A stretch of DNA of 64,000 nt from Clarireedia homoeocarpa (lineage: Eukaryota > Ascomycota > Leotiomycetes > Helotiales > Rutstroemiaceae): contig LNKV01000017.1 in the NCBI GenBank assembly GCA_001465935.1, positions 11,499-75,498 on the forward strand, given 5' to 3'. The notes below the pieces were generated by a model. The model was given only the letters and a program-made list of their open reading frames with translations. It made no database searches and was not told where the DNA came from. Below are positions 11,058 to 21,946 of the stretch, piece by piece. Positions within the stretch are counted from its first letter, which is position 1. Each line of letters begins with the position of its first letter. The position numbers and the translations under genes were made by a program.

Positions 11058-12368
11058 TCAAACTTCGCAAGGGCTAGAGCACATCTCCCTCAGTGCCTCC
11101 ACGTCCGCCACCACAATCTGTAAAATCCTCAAATGGCTCTCCAGTTCCTCCTCCTTGAGCTTCAGCTTCAACTTCATCAAAAAAGCCGCCATAATCCCCA
11201 ATTGCAATATCACCAACCCTCCAAAAACACACGGCTCCTCTTCAACAGCGACCTCGTACCCAAATAATACTACCTGTGCCGCCTTCTCCTGCGCCGCATT
11301 CATGGCATCTCGATCGTGAACATGACCAAGATTCGGATGATAGATCTTGTTGAATTGATTGTAGAGGATGGTTACGGTGCGTTGGTAGATTGCGATGAGC
11401 TTTTGGCAGATTATGGTAACGAGCATCAGGGAGCTGGGGTCGGTGGTATGGGTAGAACAGTGGAGGTGAGACTTGCATTGTGTGAGGGCTTTTTTGGTGG
11501 TTTGGAGGGTGTTGGGAACAGATTGAAGGGAGCCGGTGAGTGCTTCGATTGTGATGGCTTCGAGAAGGGTCATGATTGTGGTGGGGCAGGCGCATGATGC
11601 GGGTGGTGATGATGAGGAGGAGGGGGAGGAGGCGGGTGGCGATGATGATGATGGGGAGGAGGAGGGGGAGAAGAAGGAGGAGGAGGAGGAGGAGGAGGAG
11701 GAGGAGGAGGGGGAATCTAGAAGTGGAAGGTTTTGTGGTTGTCGCGTTTGATATAAGGGCTGTGGTGGCGGTGTTGCGGCGGCAGTTGGAAATGTTGATA
11801 ATTCCGATTCTCGTGGCGACATTGACATGAGGGTGAGCCAATCAACTGATGGAAAAGGGTTTTGGATAGTGCCTTGATTAGAGCCATCTCCATAACCGAG
11901 AAAATCATCGAGGAATGTGAGGTCTGGTGATGATTCGCTGCCATTTAAAGACTCAATCTGTTGGTTGATCATTCGGTTGGGTCCTACCGGTGAGCCAGTC
12001 GGGCCCCGTATCAGCTCGCCCCGAGAATCATAAGTATGCCCATCTGCTGCAGAAGGTCTTGTATCAAGGACTGTTGAAGCCGGCGCATTTGCAGTCACTG
12101 GATTTCTAGCTCCTGATTTTCTAGACTTCGAAGCACTAGGGTACGTGCATGGAAGTTTCTTGGTCAGACAACGCCTACAACCTCCTTCTTCACGAGAGCA
12201 CCTCAACTAGATAATTTGTTAAAGCATGATTATAGAGGTTCCTAACCAAGAACATACCTTGCACGTTCGACAGGCCTTGCATGCTAGAGATCGACCTTGC
12301 GCACGAGTGGGCGGAATGTGGTTCACTAGCTGGACTGTATCCTCATTATATCGGAGAGTTGTGAACAT
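11058..12368 (-). CDS. Zn2Cys6 transcription factor with AflR-like C-terminal region
   Basis: Two exons, 12368-12258 and 12206-11058, separated by a 51-bp GT-AG intron, give 419 aa. The intron falls inside the zinc cluster. Spliced, the cluster reads C30-x2-C33-x6-C40-x6-C47-x2-C50-x6-C57, a complete fungal binuclear zinc motif with the basic TCKLRC centre. The C-terminal ~180 residues (ending ILQIVVADVEALREM) resemble the aflatoxin-regulatory-protein domain that follows Zn2Cys6 in many secondary-metabolite regulators. Between them is a long poly-Ser/Pro linker encoded by a simple repeat. The protein is expected to be nuclear and DNA-binding. No polyketide synthase or NRPS is in the window, so its target genes are unknown. 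A CGTCCACTTT element sits about 92 bp upstream of its start. Confidence 0.85.
11612..11714. repeat. (GGA)n/(GAT)n purine-rich simple repeat
   Basis: Purine tract of gga and gat triplets on the plus strand. On the minus strand it encodes the Ser/Pro-rich linker of the Zn2Cys6 regulator. Confidence 0.9.
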
Positions 12369-13137
12369 TGTCAAGACCGGAATGCTGGATTGATATTAGC
12401 TTAGGTAGTATTAATTCCACGCCGAATACTTGGTTGTTGTTGATACTGAATTGAGGTGTCGTCCACTTTGCGGTGGAAGAGTTAAGAGTGCGATCGCGGT
12501 TTACCTAAAAGGGAAATGTCCGAATTTGTCAGATTTCAAAACCTCCACCACTCCTATCTGGACGAGTGCGACGCGAAAGTTCTCCCTCAAAAGTTATTAC
12601 ATGCATAAACTGTATTTCAACTTGGTGCGGGGTTTAGAGATTTCGCGATTTAATATGGCTGCCACACAAGGTTAAGTCTTTGCAAAGAAGTCTTGCTTGA
12701 CATATGGTAGGAATCCTTATGGCGGCGCATTTGAAAGCGCGTTTCCTTTCATTCACGGCAGCCCTCTATAATTGACGAATGCATATGAAGCATATGTGTA
12801 CAGCTGAAGACCAAGAAATATCTCCCCGGATCATTTCATTGTCACTAACCTCGCGCTCCTCATCGATGTCAGCTCTATGCTGCATCTAGGATGCGCGTCT
12901 TGGCTTCCAGTGGGGCTCGGCATCCGCCCAAAATGGACAACCTGTGGGATCTGCGAGCTCTGCGATGAGAGTATTCCGACCATTGAAACAATGTCTATTG
13001 AACTAATGATATATTTGTATATATACCACTACCATTGCCATTCCCAAGTATCCCGTAAATCTCTCAATCAACACATTCTTACTCCTTTACTCGTCAATCC
13101 CATCCTTACTCCTTCAAACTGTATTCGCTATCTCAGA
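12369..13137. other. Divergent intergenic region between the regulator and SDR genes
   Basis: Holds the upstream regions of the minus-strand regulator and the plus-strand SDR. Apart from the CGTCCACTTT element near 12460, no further feature was recognised. Confidence 0.5.
12460..12469 (+). promoter_or_regulatory. CGTCCACTTT motif upstream of the Zn2Cys6 regulator
   Basis: The sequence gtcgtccactttgcggtgg lies upstream of the regulator start at 12368; the CCAC...GGTGG part forms a small inverted repeat. The same 10-mer recurs at 26228, 26328 and 39380. A role as binding site is inferred only from recurrence. Confidence 0.3.
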
Positions 13138-14445
13138 ATGTCTTCATTTGGCCACAAAACCGAAGGAAAGGAAGTAGTTTCTACTTTCTCAGAGCAATTA
13201 AAGGGCAAAACAAGTAAGTTGCTGCTCTCTTCCTTCCCATCGCTTCGTACTGATGCATCAGCAGTCCTCATAAGTGGCCCTAGTGAAGGGACGATTGGTG
13301 GTCAGACAGCCCTCGATCTTGCAGCAGGCAAACCAGAGCACCTGATTCTTGCCGGCCGTGACAGAAGTAAGATTCAACCTGTCATCGACGTGATAGCAAA
13401 CATCGACTCGGCAGTCAAAGTCAGTTTTATCGCTCTTGATTTGGGAAATTTGGCCTCGGTGCGCGAGGCGGCGCGAGAGATCTCTTCTCTGGTCCAGAAG
13501 ATTGACTTTCTGATTAATAATGCTGGAAGCAAGTAATCCGAACGAAATGATAACTGGCATATATACTGACATTATGCAAAGTCATGGCACTACAAGAATT
13601 TTCCACCACGCCGGATGGTATCGAAATGCAGTTTGGTGTGAACCATATTGGTCACTTTCTCCTTACAAATCTCCTCATGGATAAGATCCTGGTGTCTGGG
13701 AAAGGAGGAAGAATCGTCAATGTATCTAGTCTTGGACACATTATGAGCGGAGTTCGTTTCGACGATTGGAATTTCAAGGTATTCACCCAACGATGAAACC
13801 ATTTACCACTTCATCATATGGCTAACTTTGGAAGAATGGCACCGAATACCATCCATGGGCTGGTTATGCTCAATCGAAGACAGCAAACATCTTGTTCGCT
13901 AGTGCTCTTGCTCGCAAGCTGGAAGACCGAGGTGTTCAAGCCTTTTCGGTGGAGCCTGGCTGTATGTCTTACTTTCTCATGGTGTATTTTTATTCTGAGA
14001 GTGATGCTGACTAGCAGTAGTGGTGCTTGACACAAAGCTTCAAGCAAACGTGAGCCAGGAACTATTTGGTGAGGGGATGGCCATAGCGCAGAAGGTCGTG
14101 GAAGAAAGGGGTTAGTCTCCCAAATCATTTTTATTGTCTTGATTCAGATACTGATCGTCTAGTAGGCCCTGTTATTCCTATTATGGAGCCAAAATCTCGA
14201 GCTGCTGGAAGTGCTACAAGTTTGGTCGCTGCGCTGGACCCGGATATCGAAGGCAAGTACTTCATCAATTTTAACCATTCTTGTCTCTTTACTGACATGA
14301 TCAATCAACAGGACTATCCGGATCTTTACTGAGTGATTGCCAACTATATTCCATGCCATTGATGGACCATGCTAAAGGTGTGGACAATGAAGATAAGCTA
14401 TGGACTCTTAGTGAGAAGCTGGTGGGACAAAACTTCGAATATTAG
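13138..14445 (+). CDS. Short-chain dehydrogenase/reductase (retinol-dehydrogenase-like)
   Basis: Seven exons: 13138-13213, 13262-13528, 13582-13778, 13835-13961, 14018-14110, 14166-14252 and 14312-14445, giving 326 aa. It is an NAD(P)-dependent Rossmann-fold enzyme. The cofactor loop is SGPSEGTIGGQTA, a variant of TGxxxGxG; NNAGIMA follows the fourth strand; the catalytic pair is YAQSK; the substrate region SVEPG is typical of the family. Two introns (13529-13581 and 14253-14311) need GC donors, both GCAAGT, to keep frame. With the nearby GT sites the frame breaks, while the GC sites restore NNAGIMA and the natural C-terminus. The last-but-one acceptor is a TAGTAG tandem giving one optional Val. 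No signal peptide is seen. The substrate is unknown. Confidence 0.87.
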
Positions 14446-14677
14446 CATTTTAGCATGGTAGTCGTTATTTTATCTCTACACAAATCAATATTATCTTTCT
14501 TTTATAGTTCAAAGCTAAACAGAACAGCTTGTTACACTATCTATATTTCGTTTTTGGTGCTCGAGACTTAGCTGTTTTTATTTTTATCTCCGCAGTAGGG
14601 CAGGTCTCACGTTAATTCATACACCAAATTCAAATATGAAGAAAAGATATTCAGAAAACCTTTTTCGATGTGGATTG

Positions 14678-14727
14678 TGCTTGACTACTTTACACAACTG
14701 CATGCTCGACTACTTTACACAACTGCA
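14678..14727. repeat. 25-bp tandem duplication
   Basis: Units 14678-14702 and 14703-14727 (tgcttgactactttacac...) differ at one base. The duplication spans the stop codon and start of the 3'UTR of the minus-strand sugar porter. Confidence 0.85.
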
Positions 14728-16618
14728 TGCTTGATTTCGTTATTAATGACTTCCACGTCTTTCAAGTCCCTGAACTGCTTTTCAGCTTTCCAACTCAGAC
14801 AGCTGTCTCCGGCAAACAATAAGTCAAGGTCTTCGAGATGTCTGTTCGCCGTTTCTATAAATGATTAGCATACCTAGTACGTCCCTTCCTCGCAGTACCC
14901 CGGCTTACCGATGTAGAAACAGTATATCGGTACCAGCATAACCAGATTAATCAGTGCAAATAGAATGAAAACCCAGAATCCGATGGCATTGATGAGATAT
15001 GGTACAATCTCATTGATGACACCGCCAGCTATTGAAAATGCAACAGTCGCAAGTGCGACCCCTTTTGCTCTAGATGCGAGAGGAAAGATCTCCGTCGGGT
15101 AGACCCAGCTTGATACACATTAGCACAGTCACAAGTCAGGGAGAGATTCGAGAACACTTACCAAGTCGTCAACCACGTACTTCCGTATATACATGTATAA
15201 AGATACAAGATCGCCGCCACCCCACCACCTAATCTATTCGCCCCATCTTCATCCCCCTCCGCAGCCTTTTTCGTAACCTCATGCGACAGTACACCACCCA
15301 CAATCAGTACAACTCCCATAAAACTACTACCAGCAAGCATCAACTTCCTCCTCCCAAACCTATCGCTCAGCCAAATCGCCAATGCTAAACTCGCCGTATA
15401 CGAAATATAATTCCCACCAGCTAGCAAAGCCGGCTTATCGCCTTCGTACCCCGCCAAAGTAAACATCTCCGGGGCATAAGTAGAGATAAAATCAATACCC
15501 GTTAATTTCTGCATGACTTGCACTCCGGCGCCGAGGAGTACTCGTCGACGAGTATGTAAGTTGTCTTTGGTGAAGAGCATCGAGGTAAAGCTGTGCGAGG
15601 TGCTTGTGGCCTCGAGACGGATCGCTGTTTCGATTTCGTGGATTTCTTGGTCGATACTCTCAGGAGTAGGGTGCAGACGGCATTGTGAGAGGATTTGGCG
15701 GGCGGCGGTGACTTGTCTGATTTTGGTGAGGTGGCGGGGTGATTCTGGGAAGAAGGGGATGAAAACTAGAAGGATAAGAAGGAAGACGGCTTGGAAGCCT
15801 AGGGGGAAGCGCCATGCAAAGGAGAGGCTTTGAGTTTTGAGGCAGGCATATTCCATCCAGTACACACTTATCTCCATCAGCAAACTTTTCCCTGGGGATT
15901 TTGAACTCAACTCACATGGTAGACCCGGTAAGCGCGAGAGTAAACTCCACGGCTACAAACGCCCCCCTCATATTCGGATCAGCAAGCTCAGATGTCCAGA
16001 TTGGCACGACGGTATTCAAATGCCCACATCCGATTCCTCCAATGACACGAGCGAACATCATCCAAGTAAGATTCTGCGCAGAAGCCTGCAACGCCGCTCC
16101 CAAAAGACCCCACAAACATCCCAACTCGATGGTTTTCAGCCTCCCAATATGATCTGCGTAATGGCCGACAAACAATGCACCTATTATACACTTCAGAAAT
16201 TTCTTTCGATATGTGAATAGGGATGGATACCTATGGCGAAGCCTCCATACCAAACACTTACCAAACCGCCAATGGCAGCCGAATCTCGATCAGAACCAGA
16301 CGCCGCTCCCATCAAGGTTAAGTAATTCTCGTTTGTATTTACCAAGCTCATGACCGAGGCATCGTAGCCAAAGAACATGATAGCTGTGCCAGCTAACAGG
16401 AGGATCGAGTAAACCATCGGTTTTCCGGAATATGTAAGACATCGCGAAGTAGAGTAACCACCTGGGATAAATTTAGAGAAAGCAGATTCATCTAGATGTC
16501 TTAGTAGGTTGCCTGTGATAAGTTTTGAAGGGATTTTACCATGGTAAATATCAACGTCGGATGCGGTTACGGTCTCTTGATGCTCGGTCTGGAATGCCTC
16601 CTCGGGTTTGGAATACAT
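14715..16618 (-). CDS. MFS sugar porter (hexose-transporter-like)
   Basis: Exons 16618-16540, 16491-16231, 16180-15916, 15866-15162, 15108-14909 and 14854-14715 give 549 aa. The first intron (48 bp, 16492-16539) is in-frame; if retained the protein has 565 aa. Its CTACTAAGACATCTAG end argues that it is real. Family signatures are present in order: FFGYDASVMS in the first membrane helix, ADHIGRLKT (loop 2-3), the ARVIGGIGCGHLN helix and PIWTSELA, PESPRHL in the central loop, QKLTGIDFISTYAPEMF, WLSDRFGRRKLM (loop 8-9) and YPTEIFPLASRAKG after helix 10. Twelve membrane spans are expected in the plasma membrane, with sugar:proton symport or facilitated uptake. The exact sugar cannot be told. Its 3' end converges on the SDR gene. 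Confidence 0.9.
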
Positions 16619-17194
16619 TTTGGCGTATTCAACTCAAAGTGAGTTTTAACCTTCCTTTCGCATCTCCCTTTATTATTATATCGCAAATCGAATTTAGAAG
16701 TATCATAGAGAAGAAACAGCCAAGACATAGCACTTTATTTATACATTGCTGCGAGCCTGGCGGAAGTGTCTCCTTAGAACTACCCCACAATTTCCGCCCC
16801 CACCCGAGTTGATGCGGGGGAATTCCTCCATGATTCTCAAAGCTTAAATTGGAGATGATCAGCACTGGCCGAAGGGCGGCTCGTCAACTTCGGTATAATG
16901 TTAGACGAAGTAAGTAGGCACGCTCGCACGGCAGAGTAGCAATCTTGCATGTTTGGTCATCGCACTCAATGCAAGGAAATCACTGTTGGTTGTCTTTATC
17001 TATTGCTATGCTCACTATTCATGAGACTGCATACATCTGATCCTTAACAATTCTGCGTTTGTCACCTCATCATCATTAGTTTCCTTGTTCAACAATGTTC
17101 CCTCTAGTCAGCTAATCAGTGCCACATTCCGTAACGCAAGTGCCTTCCTAATTGATATCTGTAGAAGGAACTGATTGCTTCTCAGATATCAGGA
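16619..17194. other. Intergenic, nothing recognised
   Basis: Upstream region of the sugar porter and downstream region of the GH71 gene. No supportable ORF or repeat. Confidence 0.5.
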
Positions 17195-20100
17195 TCAACA
17201 ACTGCCATTCGCACAACAAGGCCAAGACTCGGGCGTACAACCGCTTTCATTACAATTACAGACTGGCTGGTTACTGTATGGAACTTGCGTAACGCCAGTA
17301 GCTGTGACACTAAAAGTCCATCCATCACCAGCAGCGAAAGTAGGGACGACGATTATAGTGTAGAGGGTGCTGAAGACTGTCGGTTTTATAGTATGAAGTG
17401 TGCCAACATTTTGGATTGGAAACGGACCCATGGACCATGACTGAATCCGCCAAGCATCTTTTGTCCATACAACCGGATAGATCTCGGAACCAATAACCAC
17501 CGTAGGATTTTGAAACTGTCTCGTGGCTGTCCCAATAGCTTGTGAATTAAGATGAGTTTCAAAGTCACCTTGGTCATCAGTGAGTGGGTCACCAATTTTA
17601 GATGGGCAGTACGGGATATCGGTAGTGGTTGTGGTACCAATAACATCGCAGCCCGAGGCAACAGAAGTACTGGTCGTTTTACAAGACCCTGATGAGCAAG
17701 AAACCCATATATCTGTGACTGTCTGAGTAATACACTCTGATTCCGGCTTACCAGTAGAGTCGCAGTTTCTGGGACAAAGAGTGCCACAGCTTGTTGTGCA
17801 TGTTGGCTTTGCGGGACCTGATTTGAAGGAGGTTGTGGGCCTTGATTTATCTGGAGGGCAATCGATGGTTAATATTCCGGCGATTTTGAGGCAAGGAAGT
17901 GTCGGATATGGAGGTGCTGGAAGCGTTGGAAGGGCAGGCTTTGGTCCTGGCGTGGGTATTGGGATTGGCGACCAGTAGAATCCACCTCTCTGAAGAGAAA
18001 TCAGAACAGGCGTCGTTGAGATCACTGGCTTCGACGACCCATCGATCGAAATAAATGGCCATGGGAATGTGGTTGCAACAGGAGTGGTAAGAGATCTATA
18101 TTGAGTGAGCTGCTCTTCTGCATACCATTGCGTGGTGCCGTCAGAGGTAAGAACAGTGTTAGGCAGGTTCCACTCAAACGGAATAAAAGTATCAGAAGAC
18201 GTTGTCTGTGGAGGAATGATAGTATCAGAAGAAGTTGTCTGTGGAGGAACAATAGTATCAGAAGAAGTTGTCTGTGGAGGAACAATAGTATCAGAAGACG
18301 TTGTCTGTGGAGGAATAATAGTATCAGAAGACGTTGTCTGTGGAAGAATGGATGCCCGTGGAAGAAAGAATATCTCGGTAGAATATATCGTTGTTATGAG
18401 ATCAACAGTGATCCATAGTGGAGCTGGCTTGAAGCTCGAGGTCAATGAAAAGTAAAATGGGCTCTGTCCAGAGGGTATGGGCATGTTCCAAAACTCCACC
18501 GAGCTGGCCGTGCCTAGAATCCCATTAGTAACTGATCTTTTCCGGAAGCGATGGTCAACAACGAGAGATTCTGATTGACTGTAAATTTTGGACTTACTTG
18601 CGTGAGGCGTAACAACTGTTGGGATTGTGGTGATACCACTTTGCAATGTTAGTACAACTGAAGTACTGACTGGAGGGAAATTGATGACAGTTGGTCTAGG
18701 ATATTGCGATGGTGGAAACACGAATGTACATGGAGGCTGACAGTCGACTTCGGGAGCTGACATGGTGAAGATTGATGGATCAATATAAACGACTGAGCCC
18801 TCATCTGAACCAGAGGAACATACATCAGATGGGCACCAACCGTGAGTACAGGCAAACTCGCAGAGAGGTAGCCACAATTTAGCATCGAGACCAGAAGCAA
18901 CTGTGACCTTCATGGGAGTAAAAGGAGGAAGCGCATTCAAGGGTCCCTGTCTTGTACATTTACAAGTGTGCATGGGACAGTACCCAAAATTGCACGTGAA
19001 ACTGCAGAGACCCTCAAAAAGTCCGTCACCGGTACCAAGAGTGCATCCTGGAGGTGTAAAAGGTGAGATAGTTGGAGTCGCTAATGGCAAGCCAGATACC
19101 GTTCCACAATGCTCGGGTGGACAGTAGTTGTAATTGCAGGCGAACGCACACAGCCCTAAGTAGTTGGCATCTTCGTTGGCGTTTGGATATCCGACCACAT
19201 TCTTCGATGGTGGTAAGGTTGCAACCCCCATACCAGTGCAATAGCATGCTCCGAGCGGACAATATCCAATAGCGCAGCTAAATTCACAAAGCTGCTTAAA
19301 GTTGCCAGCACCACTGCCAGAAGTGCAATTTAGACCACAAATTGGGATGGTGGGTGTGGCCGCGCTGGCTAGTGGGGCGTTATTTCCCATCACGAAGGAA
19401 TTCCAATTTTGCAGTCCATTTTGGATTCCGTTGCAAGCGTTTGTGATTTCACTTCCTTGAGCACCGACTACGTATGCGCCGTTCCGGCTGACTGTCATAG
19501 TCACTTGCCCTAGATGGCCGCCAATGTCAACACTTCCGTGATACATCCCAACGCCTCCGTAAGGGGTTTTTTCCCATTTGGCGCCAAGGTCAACACCGCC
19601 GACAGTAATAAATACATCAGCCGGTGAGCCCAAAACTGCCGAGAAAAATATCTTATCCTGCATCACTTCGGTGGGCTTGAACTCAATCTGGAGTCTAAAA
19701 AGGGATCGCATTAGCAAGAATATACATCTCAATGTCATAATCGATAGCAATAGGCAAAACAAATTAATATATGTCTGGACTTACTGTGTTGCGGTATTTC
19801 CGGTCGTACCTCCATCACTGCAACCTGCAGAATTAGGATTGACACGAAACCATGTCACAGCACTTTCTGACGTAACACTAGCAGTACCAAATTTGTAAAG
19901 ATCGATCACGTATGGTAGGAGTAACAGCCAAGCACTGTGTGGCATTCCTTGGGCGTAATTATATGGTGCTGAGGCGAAGAGGTCGTATATACCTACATCT
20001 GTTTCGTCCACTGGTCCGACTAAATCATGAAAGCAAAAAGTCAGGTCTTGGTGCTGCAATGATGTAGGCAGGGGTTTCGGAAATAGACTTACCATAATGG

Positions 20101-21004
20101 CATTCTCCAAAGTCGTTCCATGAGATGATTTCGATGAGTTCGGGTTGAACGAACAATGCTTCTTCCCAACGGTCGTACCACAGATCATCCCCTCGCCATA
20201 GCCAATTCTTGTCCCATTCAGGTAAATTGGTATAGAACCAAGGACTAATCGGCATCATGTATGGTAATTCTTTAAGAAAATCGCGATATGAAGCATCGAC
20301 ATAAGTATTCATGTCTGTGTTGCCCCAAGGCCATGCGGCCCAGCTGAAAAGACCATCTGCAACACCCAGCTTGAGGGCTTCCTTAGCGCCTAGAGAAGAG
20401 TAATCGGGCATGAAAAAACAGCCAGTCTGTGATTTAATATCGACCCAATCATCAGAGCTGCCAGCCCCCTCAAAGGTGGAAACAAAAGGTTTAGATTTGT
20501 AATGAAAATAGGCGCCATTAGCGCTGTATTGGTTGATGTAGTTGAGAACGTTAGATTTCAACCAACCATTGGCATAGTCGAAAGAAAAGAACAACTTGAA
20601 GCCCTTGTTGTTTGCAGCGGTGAATGCATTTGATATTGAAGAGGCAAGTTTTTTATCATTGAAAGCAATGTTCAGGGCAAACGCATCAATGTGCGCAGTT
20701 TGAGCTGCAGAAATGTCACGTTCCCATTGTGCCACATTCCACGCATAAGCATTGCCAACCTAATCAGGCGAAGTGGATGTCAGTTATGCTTTTGCTGTTG
20801 CATACATTAAACCATTTACTGAGTACTAACCATGAAGTGAGCAAAGACGGATTTTTCATTTCTCGGGCATGTCAACTGAGCTGCGACTGCTTCTCGCTGT
20901 AAATTCCGGGAGGAGCCGTATTCAAGAGTTACGGAATGTGCATTGGCTGGAGCCGCTAAGTTAAACAACAGCAATGCACCGCCTAAAAGTAAAAGTAGCT
21001 TCAT
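17195..21004 (-). CDS. Secreted GH71 alpha-1,3-glucanase (mutanase) with Cys-rich repeats
   Basis: Exons 21004-20831, 20759-20093, 20019-19785 and 19694-17195. A further in-frame intron at 18597-18514 (84 bp, GTAAGT...TTACTAATGGGATTCTAG) is likely, giving 1163 aa rather than 1191. Residues 1-22 are a signal peptide ending ANA. The GH71 domain runs from about 25 to 400: HFMVGNAYAW, DAFALNIAF, FSFDYA, SWNDFGECHYVGP and HSAWLLLLPY are characteristic, indicating hydrolysis of cell-wall alpha-1,3-glucan. After it come about four Cys-rich modules (LCEFSCAIGYCP, LCAFACNYNYCP, LCSFTCNFGYCP, LCEFACTHGWCP; residues ~480-660), which may bind glucan. A TTSSDT repeat linker and a long Cys-containing C-terminus (CTPESWPCCANGSC) follow. 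It probably remodels its own or another fungus's wall. No GPI signal is evident. Confidence 0.9.
18185..18345. repeat. 33-bp minisatellite encoding PPQTTSSDTIV
   Basis: About five units of an 11-codon repeat read on the minus strand within the mutanase. The plus strand shows tgtggaggaacaatag-type units with few differences. It forms a Thr/Ser-rich, probably O-glycosylated linker. Confidence 0.88.
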
Positions 21005-21946
21005 AATGCTCGAAGACCGGTCCTGGATATTTCAAAAATTAGCCTACTTTTGGGCTTAATCAAACTCTTGGTGATTGATGTTTTAGCTCACCATCAAGAA
21101 CGTAAGGGTCCCAAAGTTCGAAAACTCTGCTATGTCGAGATGCTACTTCGGTGCTGTAGTGCTTCCAGGCGGAAGAGAAAATTCGGGATGTCGTAAAACA
21201 CAGGACTGAAGACAGAGAATAAGCGTTGGAGGTTGAAAGTGAGAGTGAGGACAAAGTAGGAGAAGGGAATTGGAGTAGAGAGTATGAGGGAAGAGGGAGT
21301 AAGAGGAGATAGTCGGAGGAGGAAGTAGGATGCTGGGGAGGGATTAAGACCCAAGATCAAGTGAATCGACTTGGACAGGAGTGAATCGAGTGAAATTACC
21401 CAAATTTCCCAATATCTACTCCCCAACCTTCGGCGGACTCGACATTGCTGTGAGTGAATAGGAGGAAGATGAGAAACTAGATTCATCTCCCGGAAAGCTC
21501 CTCACATGTCCAGTGGGGTTTGATAAAAGTATTACAACTATCATTGCCCCATCCAATAAGGCTTCCGTAGCTTGTTGATTGAGCATCGTCTCATTTGAGT
21601 GAAGTGGAATTGATAGCTTCTGTAGTGAACTCTGCTGTCTATCTGAAGGTAAATCAGACACCGAGTAGGACGGAAGACAATTTTATCACCATTTCCCCAA
21701 GTGCAGCCTAAAGCAAGTGAATATGTTCGGAGAAGTGGGAAACGTAGCCTGGGATTTCCGTCACCTCGAGACTGACCACTGGCTCATTTATCAATCCTAA
21801 CCACTGCATACCACTTCCTCTTTGCAACTCCGCAAGACAATCCCAAATAATCTGTTGCGAGATACAGATCATACAGCCAAAGCTTTCAAACAGACACTCT
21901 CTCATCATTCCCTCCGCAATCAAGTCCTGCGCTTGCAGCAGTCAAG
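21005..21946. other. Divergent upstream region of the GH71 gene and the 21947 gene
   Basis: About 940 bp without a supportable gene. Minus-strand ORFs near 21060-21660 lack recognisable features and have no clear link to a neighbour. A pyrimidine-rich run lies near 21260-21330 on the minus strand. Confidence 0.45.

Noticed and set aside
11242..11841. Second minus-strand ORF overlapping the Zn2Cys6 regulator
   Set aside because: His/Leu-rich off-frame reading of the Ser-repeat; the main frame carries the zinc cluster and AflR-like part.
13514..13600. Frameshift or pseudogene in the SDR at 13.5 kb
   Set aside because: A GC-AG intron restores NNAGIMA exactly, so a break is not needed.
18101..18455. 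Plus-strand ORFs across the mutanase linker
   Set aside because: They are repeats of the 33-bp unit read in other frames, with no start context or domain.
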